From Pseudonocardia sp. TRM90224 (lineage in GTDB: Bacteria > Actinomycetota > Actinomycetes > Mycobacteriales > Pseudonocardiaceae), in the NCBI RefSeq assembly GCF_021245725.1, contig NZ_JAJGSX010000024.1, forward strand, positions 1 to 64,000: a stretch of 64,000 bases of DNA. Direction: 5' to 3'. Under the pieces are notes generated by a model, which had not been told where the DNA came from, ran no database searches, and saw only the letters and a program-made list of their open reading frames with translations. Made by a program: the position numbers and the translations under genes. Shown here one piece after another: positions 41,003-49,110 of this stretch. Each line of letters starts with the position of its first letter. The stretch's first letter is position 1.

Positions 41003-43960
41003 CCACACGAGCAGCGACCACACGAGCAGGGACCGCCGTGCAGGAGATCCTGCCGCTCACCCCGATGCAGGAAGGGCTGCTGTTCCACGCGCAGGAGGCC
41101 GGTGCGGTCGACCCGTACGTCAGCCAGCTCGTCGTCGATCTCGACGGGCCGGTCGACACGGCGGAGCTGCGCGCCGCAGCCGAGGCGCTCGTCCGGCGGC
41201 ACGACGTGCTGCGCTCGGCGTTCCGGTTCGGCCGGTCCGGCACACCCGTGCAGGTCGTGCTGGCCGAGGTGCCGCTCGACTGGACCGAGGTCGCGGCGCC
41301 CGACGCCGAGGAGACGGCGGCGGCCGACCTGCGCCGCGGCTTCGACCTGCGCCGGGCGCCGCTCGTGCGGTTCACGGCCGTCCGGACCGGGGCCGAGCGC
41401 GTGACGCTGGTGGTGACGACCCACCACATCCTGCTCGACGGCTGGTCGACGGCGTTGCTGCTCGGCGAGCTGCTGCAGGCCTACAGCGGTGTCGACGTGC
41501 CTGCGGCGCCGCCGTACCGGGAGTACGTGAAGTGGCTGCGCGGCCGGGACACCGCTGCGGCGTCCGCGGCCTGGCGCGACGCGTTCACGGGGCTCGATTC
41601 ACCGAAGCTGCTCATGCCGGAACCGCTGCCCGCCGAACAGCTGACGATCGAGCGGCGCATCCCGGCGGGCCCGACCGCACGGCTGAACGCGCTGGCCCGC
41701 CGGCTCGGGGTCACGGTGAACGTGCTGGTCCAGGCCGCAACCGGGCTCGTCCTGGGCACGCTGACCGGCCGCACCGACACCGTCCTCGGCGCAACCGCGT
41801 CGGGCCGCCCGCCCGAGCTGCCCGGTTATGCGTCGATGGTCGGGCTCTTCGTCACGACCTACCCGGTGCGGGTGCGGCAGGCGCCGGGCGAGCGGGTGGC
41901 GGAGCTGTTGAGCCGGTTGCAGGCGGAGCAGGCCGAGCTGCTCGACCACCAGCACCTCGGCCTCGCCGCGATCCAGTGCGCGGTCGGCCGGCAGGACCTC
42001 TTCGACCTGCTCACGGTGTTCGAGAGCTATCCCGTCGACCGGGCCGCGCTGCGCGGCGCCGAGGACCGCTCCGGCGTGCGGATGGCCGGCCTGCACGGGC
42101 AGGAGACCACGCACTACCCGTTCACGCTGCTGGTGTTCCCGCAGGACGAGCTGACCTTCCGGCTCACCCACCGGCCCGGCGCCGCGGTCGCCGACCTGCT
42201 CGAACGCCTCGAACGGGTGCTCATCGCGATGGCCGACGACCCGGAGGCGCCGGTCGCGGCGCTGGCCGCGCTCTCGACGCCGGACCGGCCCGGGTGGCAC
42301 GGGAGCAGCGTCGACGTCGGGCCCGCGGTGCTCACCGGGCGCGTTCCGGCCGGTCAGGCGCCTGCCGTCGAGTGCGGCGCCGAGGTCGTCACGTTCGACG
42401 AGCTCGCGGCGCGGGTCAACCGGCTGGCCCGCTACCTCGCCGGGCGCGGTGTCGGGCCCGAGTCGGTGGTCGGGGTGCGGCTGCCGCGTTCGATCGACAT
42501 GGTTGTTGCGGTGCTCGCCGTGCACGCCGCCGGTGGCGCGTTCCTGCCGCTCGACCCGGGCTACCCGGCGGAGCGGCTCGCGTTCATGATCGAGGACGCG
42601 GCGCCCGACCTCGTGATCGACGAGGAGCTGCTCCGCGACCAGGCGATCGCGGCGGGGTCCACCGCCGCACTCGAACCGCGGTCGCATCCCGCACACCCGG
42701 CATACATCGTGTATACATCTGGTTCGACAGGTCGGCCGAAGGGCATCACGATGCCGCACTCGGCGCTGGTGAACCTGCTGGCGTGGAGCGACCGCGAGCC
42801 ACTCCGGGCGCGGCGCCGAGCCGCCCAGTTCACCAGCCTGAGCTTCGACGTCGCCGTCCAGGAGATTTACACAACCCTGCAGCGCGGCCACTGCCTCGTC
42901 CTGCCACCCGACGAGGTGCGCACCGACATGGCCGGGTTCGCGCGCTGGCTCGTCGAGCAGCGGGTCGACGACCTGTATGCACCGGACGTCGTGGTCAGGG
43001 AGGTGCTCGCGGAGCTGCCGCCCGGTTCGCCGTACCCGTCGGCGGTGCACCAGGCCGGCGAGGCGTTCGTGCTCGGGCCGGCGGCGCGCGCGGCGTCGGC
43101 GCAGCTGCACAACCACTACGGACCGGCCGAGACGCACGTCGTCACCGCGCACCGGCTCGATGGCGCCCCGGCCGGCTGGCCCGCCACGGCCCCGATCGGG
43201 CGGCCGATCTGGAACACGACCGCGCACGTGCTCGACCCGTTCCTGCGCAGGGTGGCACCGGGGGTGGTCGGCGAGCTGTACGTCGGGGGCGCCGCGCTCG
43301 CGCGCGGCTACTACCGGCAACCGGGGCTGACCGCTGCGCGGTTCGTCGCCGACCCGGCCGGCACGGGGGAGCGGCTCTACCGCACCGGCGACCTGGTGCG
43401 CCGCGCCGCCGACGGCGAGCTGGAGTTCGTCGGGCGGGCCGACGACCAGGTCAAGATCCGCGGGTTCCGGGTGGAGCCCGGCGAGGTGGAGGCGGCGCTG
43501 TCGGCCGTGTCGGGGGTCTCGGCCGCGGCGGTGGCGGTGCACCGGAACCGGCTGGTCGGGTACGTCGTCGGCGCGGTTGACGGCACGACCGTGCGCGCGC
43601 AGGTCGCGGACGTCCTGCCAGGGCACATGGTGCCCACACCCGTCGTCGTGGTGGATGCGTTGCCGCGAACGCCCAGCGGCAAGGTCGACCGCCGCGCACT
43701 GCCCGAACCGGACGTCCACGGGCCCGTGCAGCGGCTCGACGTGTCGCCGCGCGAGCAGCTGCTCTGCGACGTGTTCTCCGACGTGCTCGGCGTCGAGCGG
43801 GTCGGGCCGTCCGACGACTTCTTCGCACTCGGCGGGCACTCGCTGCTCGCGACGCGGCTGGTCGCGCGGGTGCGGACGCTGCTGGGGCGCGACCTCGCCG
43901 TGCGCACGGTCTTCGACCACCCCACCCCCGCCGCGCTGGCCCGTGCCGTCGAGGCGGCGG
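40999..43960 (+). other. NRPS module 6: C-A(Pro-like)-T
   Basis: The A6 pocket reads D-V-Q-Y-H-A-H-V-V-K. The D-V-Q, N-H-Y-G-P and E-T-H-V-V context is that of proline-activating domains (D-V-Q-F/Y-I-A-H-V-V-K); the His at the fifth position replaces Ile/Leu. Proline or another cyclic imino acid is the best guess. Confidence 0.65.
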
Positions 43961-46900
43961 CCGCCGGGCGCCCGCCGCTGGTCGTCGGACCGCGGCCGGA
44001 GCGGCTGCCGCTCTCGCCCGCGCAGCGGCGGCTGTGGTTCCTCTACCGGCTCGACGGGCCGAGCCCGACGTACAACGTGCCCGTCGTCGCGCGCATGCAC
44101 GGGCCGCTCGACATCGCCGCGTTCGAGGCCGCCGTCGGCGATGTGACCGACCGGCACGAGTCGCTGCGCACGGTGTTCCCCGAGGTCGACGGCGAGCCGG
44201 TGGCGGTGGTGCTGGAGTCGGCGCGGCCGGCGCTGCAGGTCGCGCACGGCCCGGCGGCCGTCGAGGACGCCGTGGTGCACCGGTTCGCGCTCGACGTCGA
44301 GCCGCCTGTGCGGTGCACGGTGGTGCCGTTCGGCCCGGAGGAGCACGTCGTCGTGCTGGTGGTGCACCACATCGCCGCTGACGAGTGGTCGATGCAGCCG
44401 CTGCTGGCCGACCTGGCGACGGCCTACCGCGCGCGGCTGGCCGGCAGTGCACCGGATAGGGCGCCGCTGCCCGTGCAGTACGCCGACTACGCGGTGTGGC
44501 AGCAGGGCCGGCTCGCCGACGGCTCGCAGGTGGCGTTCTGGCGCGAGCAGCTGCGTGGCCTGCCCGACGAGCTGGCGCTGCCGGTCGACCGGTCGCGGCC
44601 GCCGAACGCGAGCCACCGCGGCTGGACGGCGCCGTTCGAGCTCGCCGGCAAGGTCCCCGACCAGCTGCGCGACCTGGCCAGATCGTGCGGGGCGACCCCG
44701 TTCATGGTGGTGCAGGCCGCGGTGGCGGTGCTGCTGCACCGCCTCGGCGCCGGCGTCGACATCCCGATCGGCACGCCGGTCGCGGGCCGCACCGACGAGG
44801 CTCTCGACGGGCTCGTCGGCTTCTTCGTGAACACGCTGGTGCTGCGCACGGACCTCGCGGGCGACCCGACGTTCACCGAGCTGCTGGAACGCGTGCGCGC
44901 GGCCGACCTCGCCGCGTACGACCACCAGGACGTCCCGTTCGAGCGGCTGGTCGAGGAGCTGAACCCGCCGCGGTCGCTCGGGCGGCACCCGCTGTTCCAG
45001 ACCATGGTCACGTTCCGGCCGCTGGGCGCGTCGGCGCCGGAGTTGCCGGGGCTGAGCGTCGCCACCGAGCCGTTCCAGCAGACCGTCGCGCGGTTCGACC
45101 TCGCCGTCGACCTCGTCGAGCTGGAGCCGGGGGTGGTGCACGGCGGCGTCACCGTCGCGACCGACCTCTTCGACGCGGCGACGGCCGGCGTGCTCGCGGA
45201 GCGCTTCACGAGCGTGCTGCAGCAGCTGGTCGCCGACCCGGCGGCGCCGATCTCGGCCGTCGACGTGCTGCGCCCCGGCGAGCGCGACCGGGTGCTGGTG
45301 GAGTGGAACAACACGGCCGTCGACGTCTCGCCGGCCACGGCCGACGCGATGGTCGCGGCGCAGGTGGCTGCCACTCCGGACGCCACGGCGCTGCTGCTCG
45401 ACGGCGTCGAGACCACGTACGCCGAGCTGGACGCCGACGCGAACCGGCTGGCCAGGATGCTGGTCGACATCGGCGTCGGGCCGGAGCAGGTGGTCGGGCT
45501 CGCGGTGCCGCGGTCCGTCGAGATGATCACGGCGGTGCTGGCGGTGCACAAGGCGGGCGGCGCGTACCTCCCGCTCGACCCGGAGTACCCGCCGGAGCGG
45601 CTGCGGTTCATGCTCTCCGACGCCGCGCCAGTCGTCGTGCTGGCGACGACCGCAACGGCGTCAGCGGTGCCGCAAGGCCCGATGACGGTGGTGCTCGATG
45701 CCGCTGACGTGCGACAACAGCTCGATTCGTACTCCGGCGAGCCGCTGATCGGCGGGGTGGCGCACCCGGACAACGCGGCGTACGTGATCTACACGTCGGG
45801 CTCGACGGGCAACCCGAAGGGCGTCACGGTGACCCACCGCGGGCTGCCGAGCCTGATCGCGACGGCGACCGGCGCCTGGTACGTCACGCCGGCGTCGCGG
45901 ATCCTGCAGTACGCGTCGATCAGCTTCGACCTGTTCGCCTTCCAGGTGCTCATGGCGCTCACCGTGGGCGGCAGTCTGGTGCTGGTCAGGACGTCCCGGC
46001 TGAGCGGGATCGAGATCGTCGCGCTGGCCGAGCGGCACGCGATCACGCACGTCAACCTGCCGCCGACCCTGATGCAGGCGGCCGTCGACGAGGGCCCGTT
46101 CCCGCCCGGCACCGTGCTCGTCGTCGGCGGGGAGGCCTGCTCGGCGGAGCTGGTCAACCGGCTGGCCGGCGAGTACACGCTGCTCAACGCCTACGGCCCG
46201 ACCGAGGCGACGGTCAACTCGACGATGTGGGAGGCGCGCGCCGGCATCACGGGGTTCGCGCCGATCGGCGTGCCCGACCCGAACACGACCGCGTATGTGC
46301 TGGACGACCGGCTGCGGCCGGTGCCGCCGGGTGTGGCGGGGGAGCTGTACCTCGGCGGCGACGGGATCGCGCGCGGCTACCGCGACCGGCCGGGGCTGAC
46401 CGCGACGCGGTTCGTCGCGAACCCGTTCGGCGAGGGGCGGCTCTACCGCACCGGCGACCTGGTGCGCTGGAACGCGGCCGGCGAGCTCGACTTCCTCGGC
46501 CGCGTCGACGACCAGGTGCAGGTCAGAGGCGTGCGCGTCGAGCTGGGTGAGGTCGAGGCAGCGCTGATGGCGCAGCCGGGAGTGCGTGGGGCGTGTGTGG
46601 TGGCGCGGCCGGGCGAGGTCGGTGTGCGGCTCGTCGGGTACGTCGCCGGCGGCGCCGACCTCGACCCGCTGCGCGTCCGACGGGAGGTGGCCGCCGTGTT
46701 GCCGGCGAGCGCCGTGCCCGCGGCGGTGGTTCGGGTGGACGTGCTGCCGGTCGGCCCGAACGGCAAGGTGGACAAGCCGGCGCTGCCGTCGCCGGAGTCC
46801 ACCGCGCGGACCGGCCGCGCGCCCGCGACCGAGCTGGAACGGGAGCTGTGCGGCGTCTTCGCCGACGTGCTCGGGGTGTCCTCGGTCGGGCCCGACGACG

Positions 46901-47796
46901 GGTTCTTCGAACTGGGCGGGCACTCCCTGCTCGCGACCCGGCTCGTCGCGAATGTGCGCGCCGAGCTGGGCGTCGAGGTGACGATCCGGGACGTGTTCGC
47001 CGCACCGACGGTCGCCGGGCTGGCCGGGGTGGTGACGGGCGGGGCGGGGGCGTCCGGCTTCGAGGTGGTGCACCCGCTGCGCGCGGGCGGCTCGCTGGCG
47101 CCGCTGTTCTGCATCCACTCCGCCGACGGCGTGAGCTGGCCGTACGCCGCGATGCTGCCGTGGATCGACCGGGAGCGGCCGGTGTACGGGCTGCAGGCGC
47201 CGATGCTCACCGGCGGCACGGCGGGCTCGCTCGACGAGCTGGCCGCGCGGTACGTCGACGAGATCCGGCGGATCGCGCCGTCCGGGCCGCACCACGTGCT
47301 GGGGTGGTCGCTCGGCGGGCACATCGCGCACCTGGTCGCGAGCCGGCTCGACGCGGAGACGTTGATCGTCCTCGACGCGTACCCGCAGCACCCGGACGAC
47401 CCGAAGCCGCAGGTCACATCGGAGATCATGAACGCGAGGCTCCTGCAGCTCAACGGCTACGACATCGGCCCGGACCGCCCGGTCGCGGTGGCGGAGCTGC
47501 ACACGATCGTCACGTCTGGGCCCGGGGTGCTGGCCGGCTTCGCGAAGTCCGACCTCACCCGCCTGGCCGACACGATGCTCGAATGCCACCGCCTAGGCCT
47601 ACCGAGCGACTACCCGCCGTTCCGCGGCGACGTCGTGTTCTGCACGGCCACGGATTCGTTCGGCTTCTCGTGGGACCGCTGGCGCCCGTACGTCGACGGC
47701 AAGATCCACAACCACGACATCCCCTGCCGCCACGGCGACATGATGACCCCCGCAGCGGCCGAGAAGATCGGCCGAATCACCAACCGCGCCCTCTAA
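40999..47796 (+). CDS. Two-module nonribosomal peptide synthetase with terminal thioesterase
   Basis: A 2,265-residue NRPS with the order C-A-T-C-A-T-TE. The first condensation domain (LTPMQEGLLFHA, HHILLDGWS) accepts the chain from the epimerase-ended NRPS. A6 has a proline-type pocket; A7 is related to A4. The T domains have GGHSLL. The thioesterase (from about 47060) shows GWSLGGH with the nucleophilic Ser and a late His in PCRHGDMM. It releases the finished peptide by hydrolysis or cyclisation. Start GTG 40999 overlaps the stop of the first NRPS (GTGA), so the two are coupled. Together they encode seven amino-acid additions. The gene ends 5 bp before a run of palindromes. Confidence 0.95.
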   Translation: MTTRAATTRAGTAVQEILPLTPMQEGLLFHAQEAGAVDPYVSQLVVDLDGPVDTAELRAAAEALVRRHDVLRSAFRFGRSGTPVQVVLAEVPLDWTEVAAPDAEETAAADLRRGFDLRRAPLVRFTAVRTGAERVTLVVTTHHILLDGWSTALLLGELLQAYSGVDVPAAPPYREYVKWLRGRDTAAASAAWRDAFTGLDSPKLLMPEPLPAEQLTIERRIPAGPTARLNALARRLGVTVNVLVQAATGLVLGTLTGRTDTVLGATASGRPPELPGYASMVGLFVTTYPVRVRQAPGERVAELLSRLQAEQAELLDHQHLGLAAIQCAVGRQDLFDLLTVFESYPVDRAALRGAEDRSGVRMAGLHGQETTHYPFTLLVFPQDELTFRLTHRPGAAVADLLERLERVLIAMADDPEAPVAALAALSTPDRPGWHGSSVDVGPAVLTGRVPAGQAPAVECGAEVVTFDELAARVNRLARYLAGRGVGPESVVGVRLPRSIDMVVAVLAVHAAGGAFLPLDPGYPAERLAFMIEDAAPDLVIDEELLRDQAIAAGSTAALEPRSHPAHPAYIVYTSGSTGRPKGITMPHSALVNLLAWSDREPLRARRRAAQFTSLSFDVAVQEIYTTLQRGHCLVLPPDEVRTDMAGFARWLVEQRVDDLYAPDVVVREVLAELPPGSPYPSAVHQAGEAFVLGPAARAASAQLHNHYGPAETHVVTAHRLDGAPAGWPATAPIGRPIWNTTAHVLDPFLRRVAPGVVGELYVGGAALARGYYRQPGLTAARFVADPAGTGERLYRTGDLVRRAADGELEFVGRADDQVKIRGFRVEPGEVEAALSAVSGVSAAAVAVHRNRLVGYVVGAVDGTTVRAQVADVLPGHMVPTPVVVVDALPRTPSGKVDRRALPEPDVHGPVQRLDVSPREQLLCDVFSDVLGVERVGPSDDFFALGGHSLLATRLVARVRTLLGRDLAVRTVFDHPTPAALARAVEAAAAGRPPLVVGPRPERLPLSPAQRRLWFLYRLDGPSPTYNVPVVARMHGPLDIAAFEAAVGDVTDRHESLRTVFPEVDGEPVAVVLESARPALQVAHGPAAVEDAVVHRFALDVEPPVRCTVVPFGPEEHVVVLVVHHIAADEWSMQPLLADLATAYRARLAGSAPDRAPLPVQYADYAVWQQGRLADGSQVAFWREQLRGLPDELALPVDRSRPPNASHRGWTAPFELAGKVPDQLRDLARSCGATPFMVVQAAVAVLLHRLGAGVDIPIGTPVAGRTDEALDGLVGFFVNTLVLRTDLAGDPTFTELLERVRAADLAAYDHQDVPFERLVEELNPPRSLGRHPLFQTMVTFRPLGASAPELPGLSVATEPFQQTVARFDLAVDLVELEPGVVHGGVTVATDLFDAATAGVLAERFTSVLQQLVADPAAPISAVDVLRPGERDRVLVEWNNTAVDVSPATADAMVAAQVAATPDATALLLDGVETTYAELDADANRLARMLVDIGVGPEQVVGLAVPRSVEMITAVLAVHKAGGAYLPLDPEYPPERLRFMLSDAAPVVVLATTATASAVPQGPMTVVLDAADVRQQLDSYSGEPLIGGVAHPDNAAYVIYTSGSTGNPKGVTVTHRGLPSLIATATGAWYVTPASRILQYASISFDLFAFQVLMALTVGGSLVLVRTSRLSGIEIVALAERHAITHVNLPPTLMQAAVDEGPFPPGTVLVVGGEACSAELVNRLAGEYTLLNAYGPTEATVNSTMWEARAGITGFAPIGVPDPNTTAYVLDDRLRPVPPGVAGELYLGGDGIARGYRDRPGLTATRFVANPFGEGRLYRTGDLVRWNAAGELDFLGRVDDQVQVRGVRVELGEVEAALMAQPGVRGACVVARPGEVGVRLVGYVAGGADLDPLRVRREVAAVLPASAVPAAVVRVDVLPVGPNGKVDKPALPSPESTARTGRAPATELERELCGVFADVLGVSSVGPDDGFFELGGHSLLATRLVANVRAELGVEVTIRDVFAAPTVAGLAGVVTGGAGASGFEVVHPLRAGGSLAPLFCIHSADGVSWPYAAMLPWIDRERPVYGLQAPMLTGGTAGSLDELAARYVDEIRRIAPSGPHHVLGWSLGGHIAHLVASRLDAETLIVLDAYPQHPDDPKPQVTSEIMNARLLQLNGYDIGPDRPVAVAELHTIVTSGPGVLAGFAKSDLTRLADTMLECHRLGLPSDYPPFRGDVVFCTATDSFGFSWDRWRPYVDGKIHNHDIPCRHGDMMTPAAAEKIGRITNRAL
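43965..47796 (+). other. NRPS module 7: C-A-T-TE
   Basis: C7 has HHIAADEWS. The A7 pocket reads D-L-F-N-V-G-A-V-N-K, unassigned and similar to A4. Its A8 motif is DDQVQVRG rather than the usual D-x-QVKIRG. T7 Ser lies near 46920, and the thioesterase follows. Confidence 0.65.
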
Positions 47797-47800
47797 CTCC

Positions 47801-47857
47801 CCCACCGTTTTGGGTGGATGCGCGCCCGCACAGCGCGCAAGTACCCAAAACGATGGG
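47801..47857. repeat. Palindromic element, GGGT subtype, copy 1
   Basis: Arms CCCACCGTTTTGGGT (47801-47815) and its near-complement (47843-47857, one mismatch) enclose an inner GCGCGC pair. It follows the NRPS stop codon by 4 bases. It may end transcription between the convergent NRPS and binding-protein genes; no U-tract is seen. Confidence 0.85.
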
Positions 47858-47863
47858 CAACTT

Positions 47864-47923
47864 CCCCACCGTTTTGCCAACCTGCACACCCGAAACGCCG
47901 TGCAGGTAGGCAAAACGGTGGGG
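47864..47923. repeat. Palindromic element, GCCAACCTGCAC subtype, copy 1
   Basis: The 24-bp arms (47864-47887 and 47900-47923) have one mismatch and enclose a 12-base loop. The arm sequence is the same as that of the palindrome at 55964-56035, eight kb away. Confidence 0.88.
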
Positions 47924-47959
47924 ACCTTCTACTGGTCGTCGAGTCACCGTGCCCAACGT

Positions 47960-48018
47960 CCCCACCGTTTTGGGTGGATGCGCGCTCCCACGGCGCGCAG
48001 GTGCCCAAAACGGTGGGG
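47960..48018. repeat. Palindromic element, GGGT subtype, copy 2
   Basis: Arms at 47960-47975 and 48003-48018 carry the CCCACCGTTTTG core, with an inner GCGCGC pair as in the element at 47801. It lies just beyond the stop codon of the minus-strand binding-protein gene. With the two preceding elements it fills the 243-bp gap between the convergent genes. Confidence 0.85.
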
Positions 48019-48039
48019 AAGTTCGACTGCGTGTCGACG

Positions 48040-49044
48040 TCAGTCGGGGAGTTTGGCGACCGACTCCGCCAGCGGTGTGACGAGGTTGTCGATCACGTAC
48101 GGCTGGCTGAGGGGTGTGCTGAGCGAGATGGCGTCGACGATGTTCGGGATCGCGCGCAGCTCGACGACCCGCTTCGCCTCCACCACCGGCAGCTGCCGGA
48201 ACAACTGCTGCCCGTAGACCGTGTCGTGCTCCGCCTGCGACAGCGTCTGCAGCAGCAGGACGTCGGCGTCGAGCAGTCCGACGTTCTCCGGGCTGATCGA
48301 CGGGGTGCCGCTCGCCGCGATGTCCGCCACCCGCTGCGGCTGCACGAAGCCCATCCCGGTGAGGAACTGCTGCCGCGGGTCGGACGGCTTGAAGACGTAG
48401 TACGCCTGCCCACCCTGGTATCCGCCGTAGGTGTAGACCGCCGAGCGGCCGGCGAACTCGGGGTGCGCCTTCTTCACGGCGTCGTACTTCGCGTCGAGCC
48501 CCTCGATGATCGACGTCGCCCGCTCGGGCTCGCCGAGTATCTGGCCCATCGTGCGCACCGACTCGCGCCAGTCGTGCCCGTACTGCCCGGCCACCTTCGG
48601 TGCGACGGTCGGCGCGATCGCGGTGAGCTTCGAGTACTGCTCGGCGGTGATGTTGTCGAAGCCGACGATGAGGTCGGGGTCGAGCCGGGCGATCGTCTCG
48701 AAGTCCATCGCCGCGGCCGGCAGCTTCACCGGCGGGGTGCCGGTGACCTTGGCGTCCGCCCACGGTCCGACGCCGCTGGGCCGGTCGGCGAACCACGACG
48801 TCCACCCGACGGGCTGCACGTCGAACGCGAGCGGGTACTCGGCGTCGGTGTAGCCGACCGTGACGATCCGCGTCGGCCGTGCCGTGATCTCGGTGGTGCC
48901 GAACGCGTGCGTGATCGTCACGGGGAACCCCGGTGCGGGTGCCGCGGCCGGCGCCGTGGGGGCGGGACCGGTGCCGCACCCGGCGAGCACGACGGCCGCG
49001 CCGAGCAGGGCTCCGATCAGACGGCGTCTTCCGATGGGGGGCAC
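48040..49044 (-). CDS. Ferric-siderophore ABC transporter substrate-binding lipoprotein
   Basis: A 334-residue FecB/FepB-type (cluster A-II) binding protein. The N terminus has Arg residues, a hydrophobic stretch and a lipobox VLAGCG, so it is anchored to the outer face of the membrane. Then come TEITARPTRIVTVGY, the typical first strand of iron-siderophore binding proteins, LDPDLIVGFDN, and a C-terminal lobe. The GTG start at 49044 is chosen because a perfect AGGAGG precedes it and the lipoprotein signal begins there; upstream in-frame codons would overlap the iron box. It faces away from the acyltransferase operon and shares the iron box with it. No FecCD-type permease gene is in the window. 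Confidence 0.92.
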   Translation of the reverse strand: MPPIGRRRLIGALLGAAVVLAGCGTGPAPTAPAAAPAPGFPVTITHAFGTTEITARPTRIVTVGYTDAEYPLAFDVQPVGWTSWFADRPSGVGPWADAKVTGTPPVKLPAAAMDFETIARLDPDLIVGFDNITAEQYSKLTAIAPTVAPKVAGQYGHDWRESVRTMGQILGEPERATSIIEGLDAKYDAVKKAHPEFAGRSAVYTYGGYQGGQAYYVFKPSDPRQQFLTGMGFVQPQRVADIAASGTPSISPENVGLLDADVLLLQTLSQAEHDTVYGQQLFRQLPVVEAKRVVELRAIPNIVDAISLSTPLSQPYVIDNLVTPLAESVAKLPD

Positions 49045-49080
49045 TGATCCTCCTGGACGGCACGAGGGTTGTGTTATCGG

Positions 49081-49099
49081 TAAGGGTTGCCTAACTTTA
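49081..49099 (+). promoter_or_regulatory. Candidate DtxR/IdeR iron box in a divergent promoter
   Basis: TAAGGGTTGCCTAACTTTA matches about 14 of 19 positions of the iron-box consensus TTAGGTTAGGCTAACCTAA. It sits between the binding-protein start (49044, minus strand) and the acyltransferase start (about 49111, plus strand), so one bound repressor could block both directions. Confidence 0.65.
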
Positions 49100-49110
49100 C
49101 GAGAGTGCTC

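Noticed and set aside
34529..41023. 2,164-codon minus-strand open frame opposite NRPS modules 4-5
   Set aside because: Same reason: antisense shadow caused by high GC at third codon positions.
24260..47796. Bacillibactin/enterobactin-like iterative trilactone synthetase
   Set aside because: The glycine code resembles DhbF, but there are seven modules, none with a recognised Ser or Thr pocket, and a proline-like module; the line looks linear rather than iterative.
47801..48018. Regularly spaced repeats that could suggest a small CRISPR array
   Set aside because: The units are self-complementary hairpins of two different inner types, with unequal spacing and no unique spacers of constant length; no cas gene is near.
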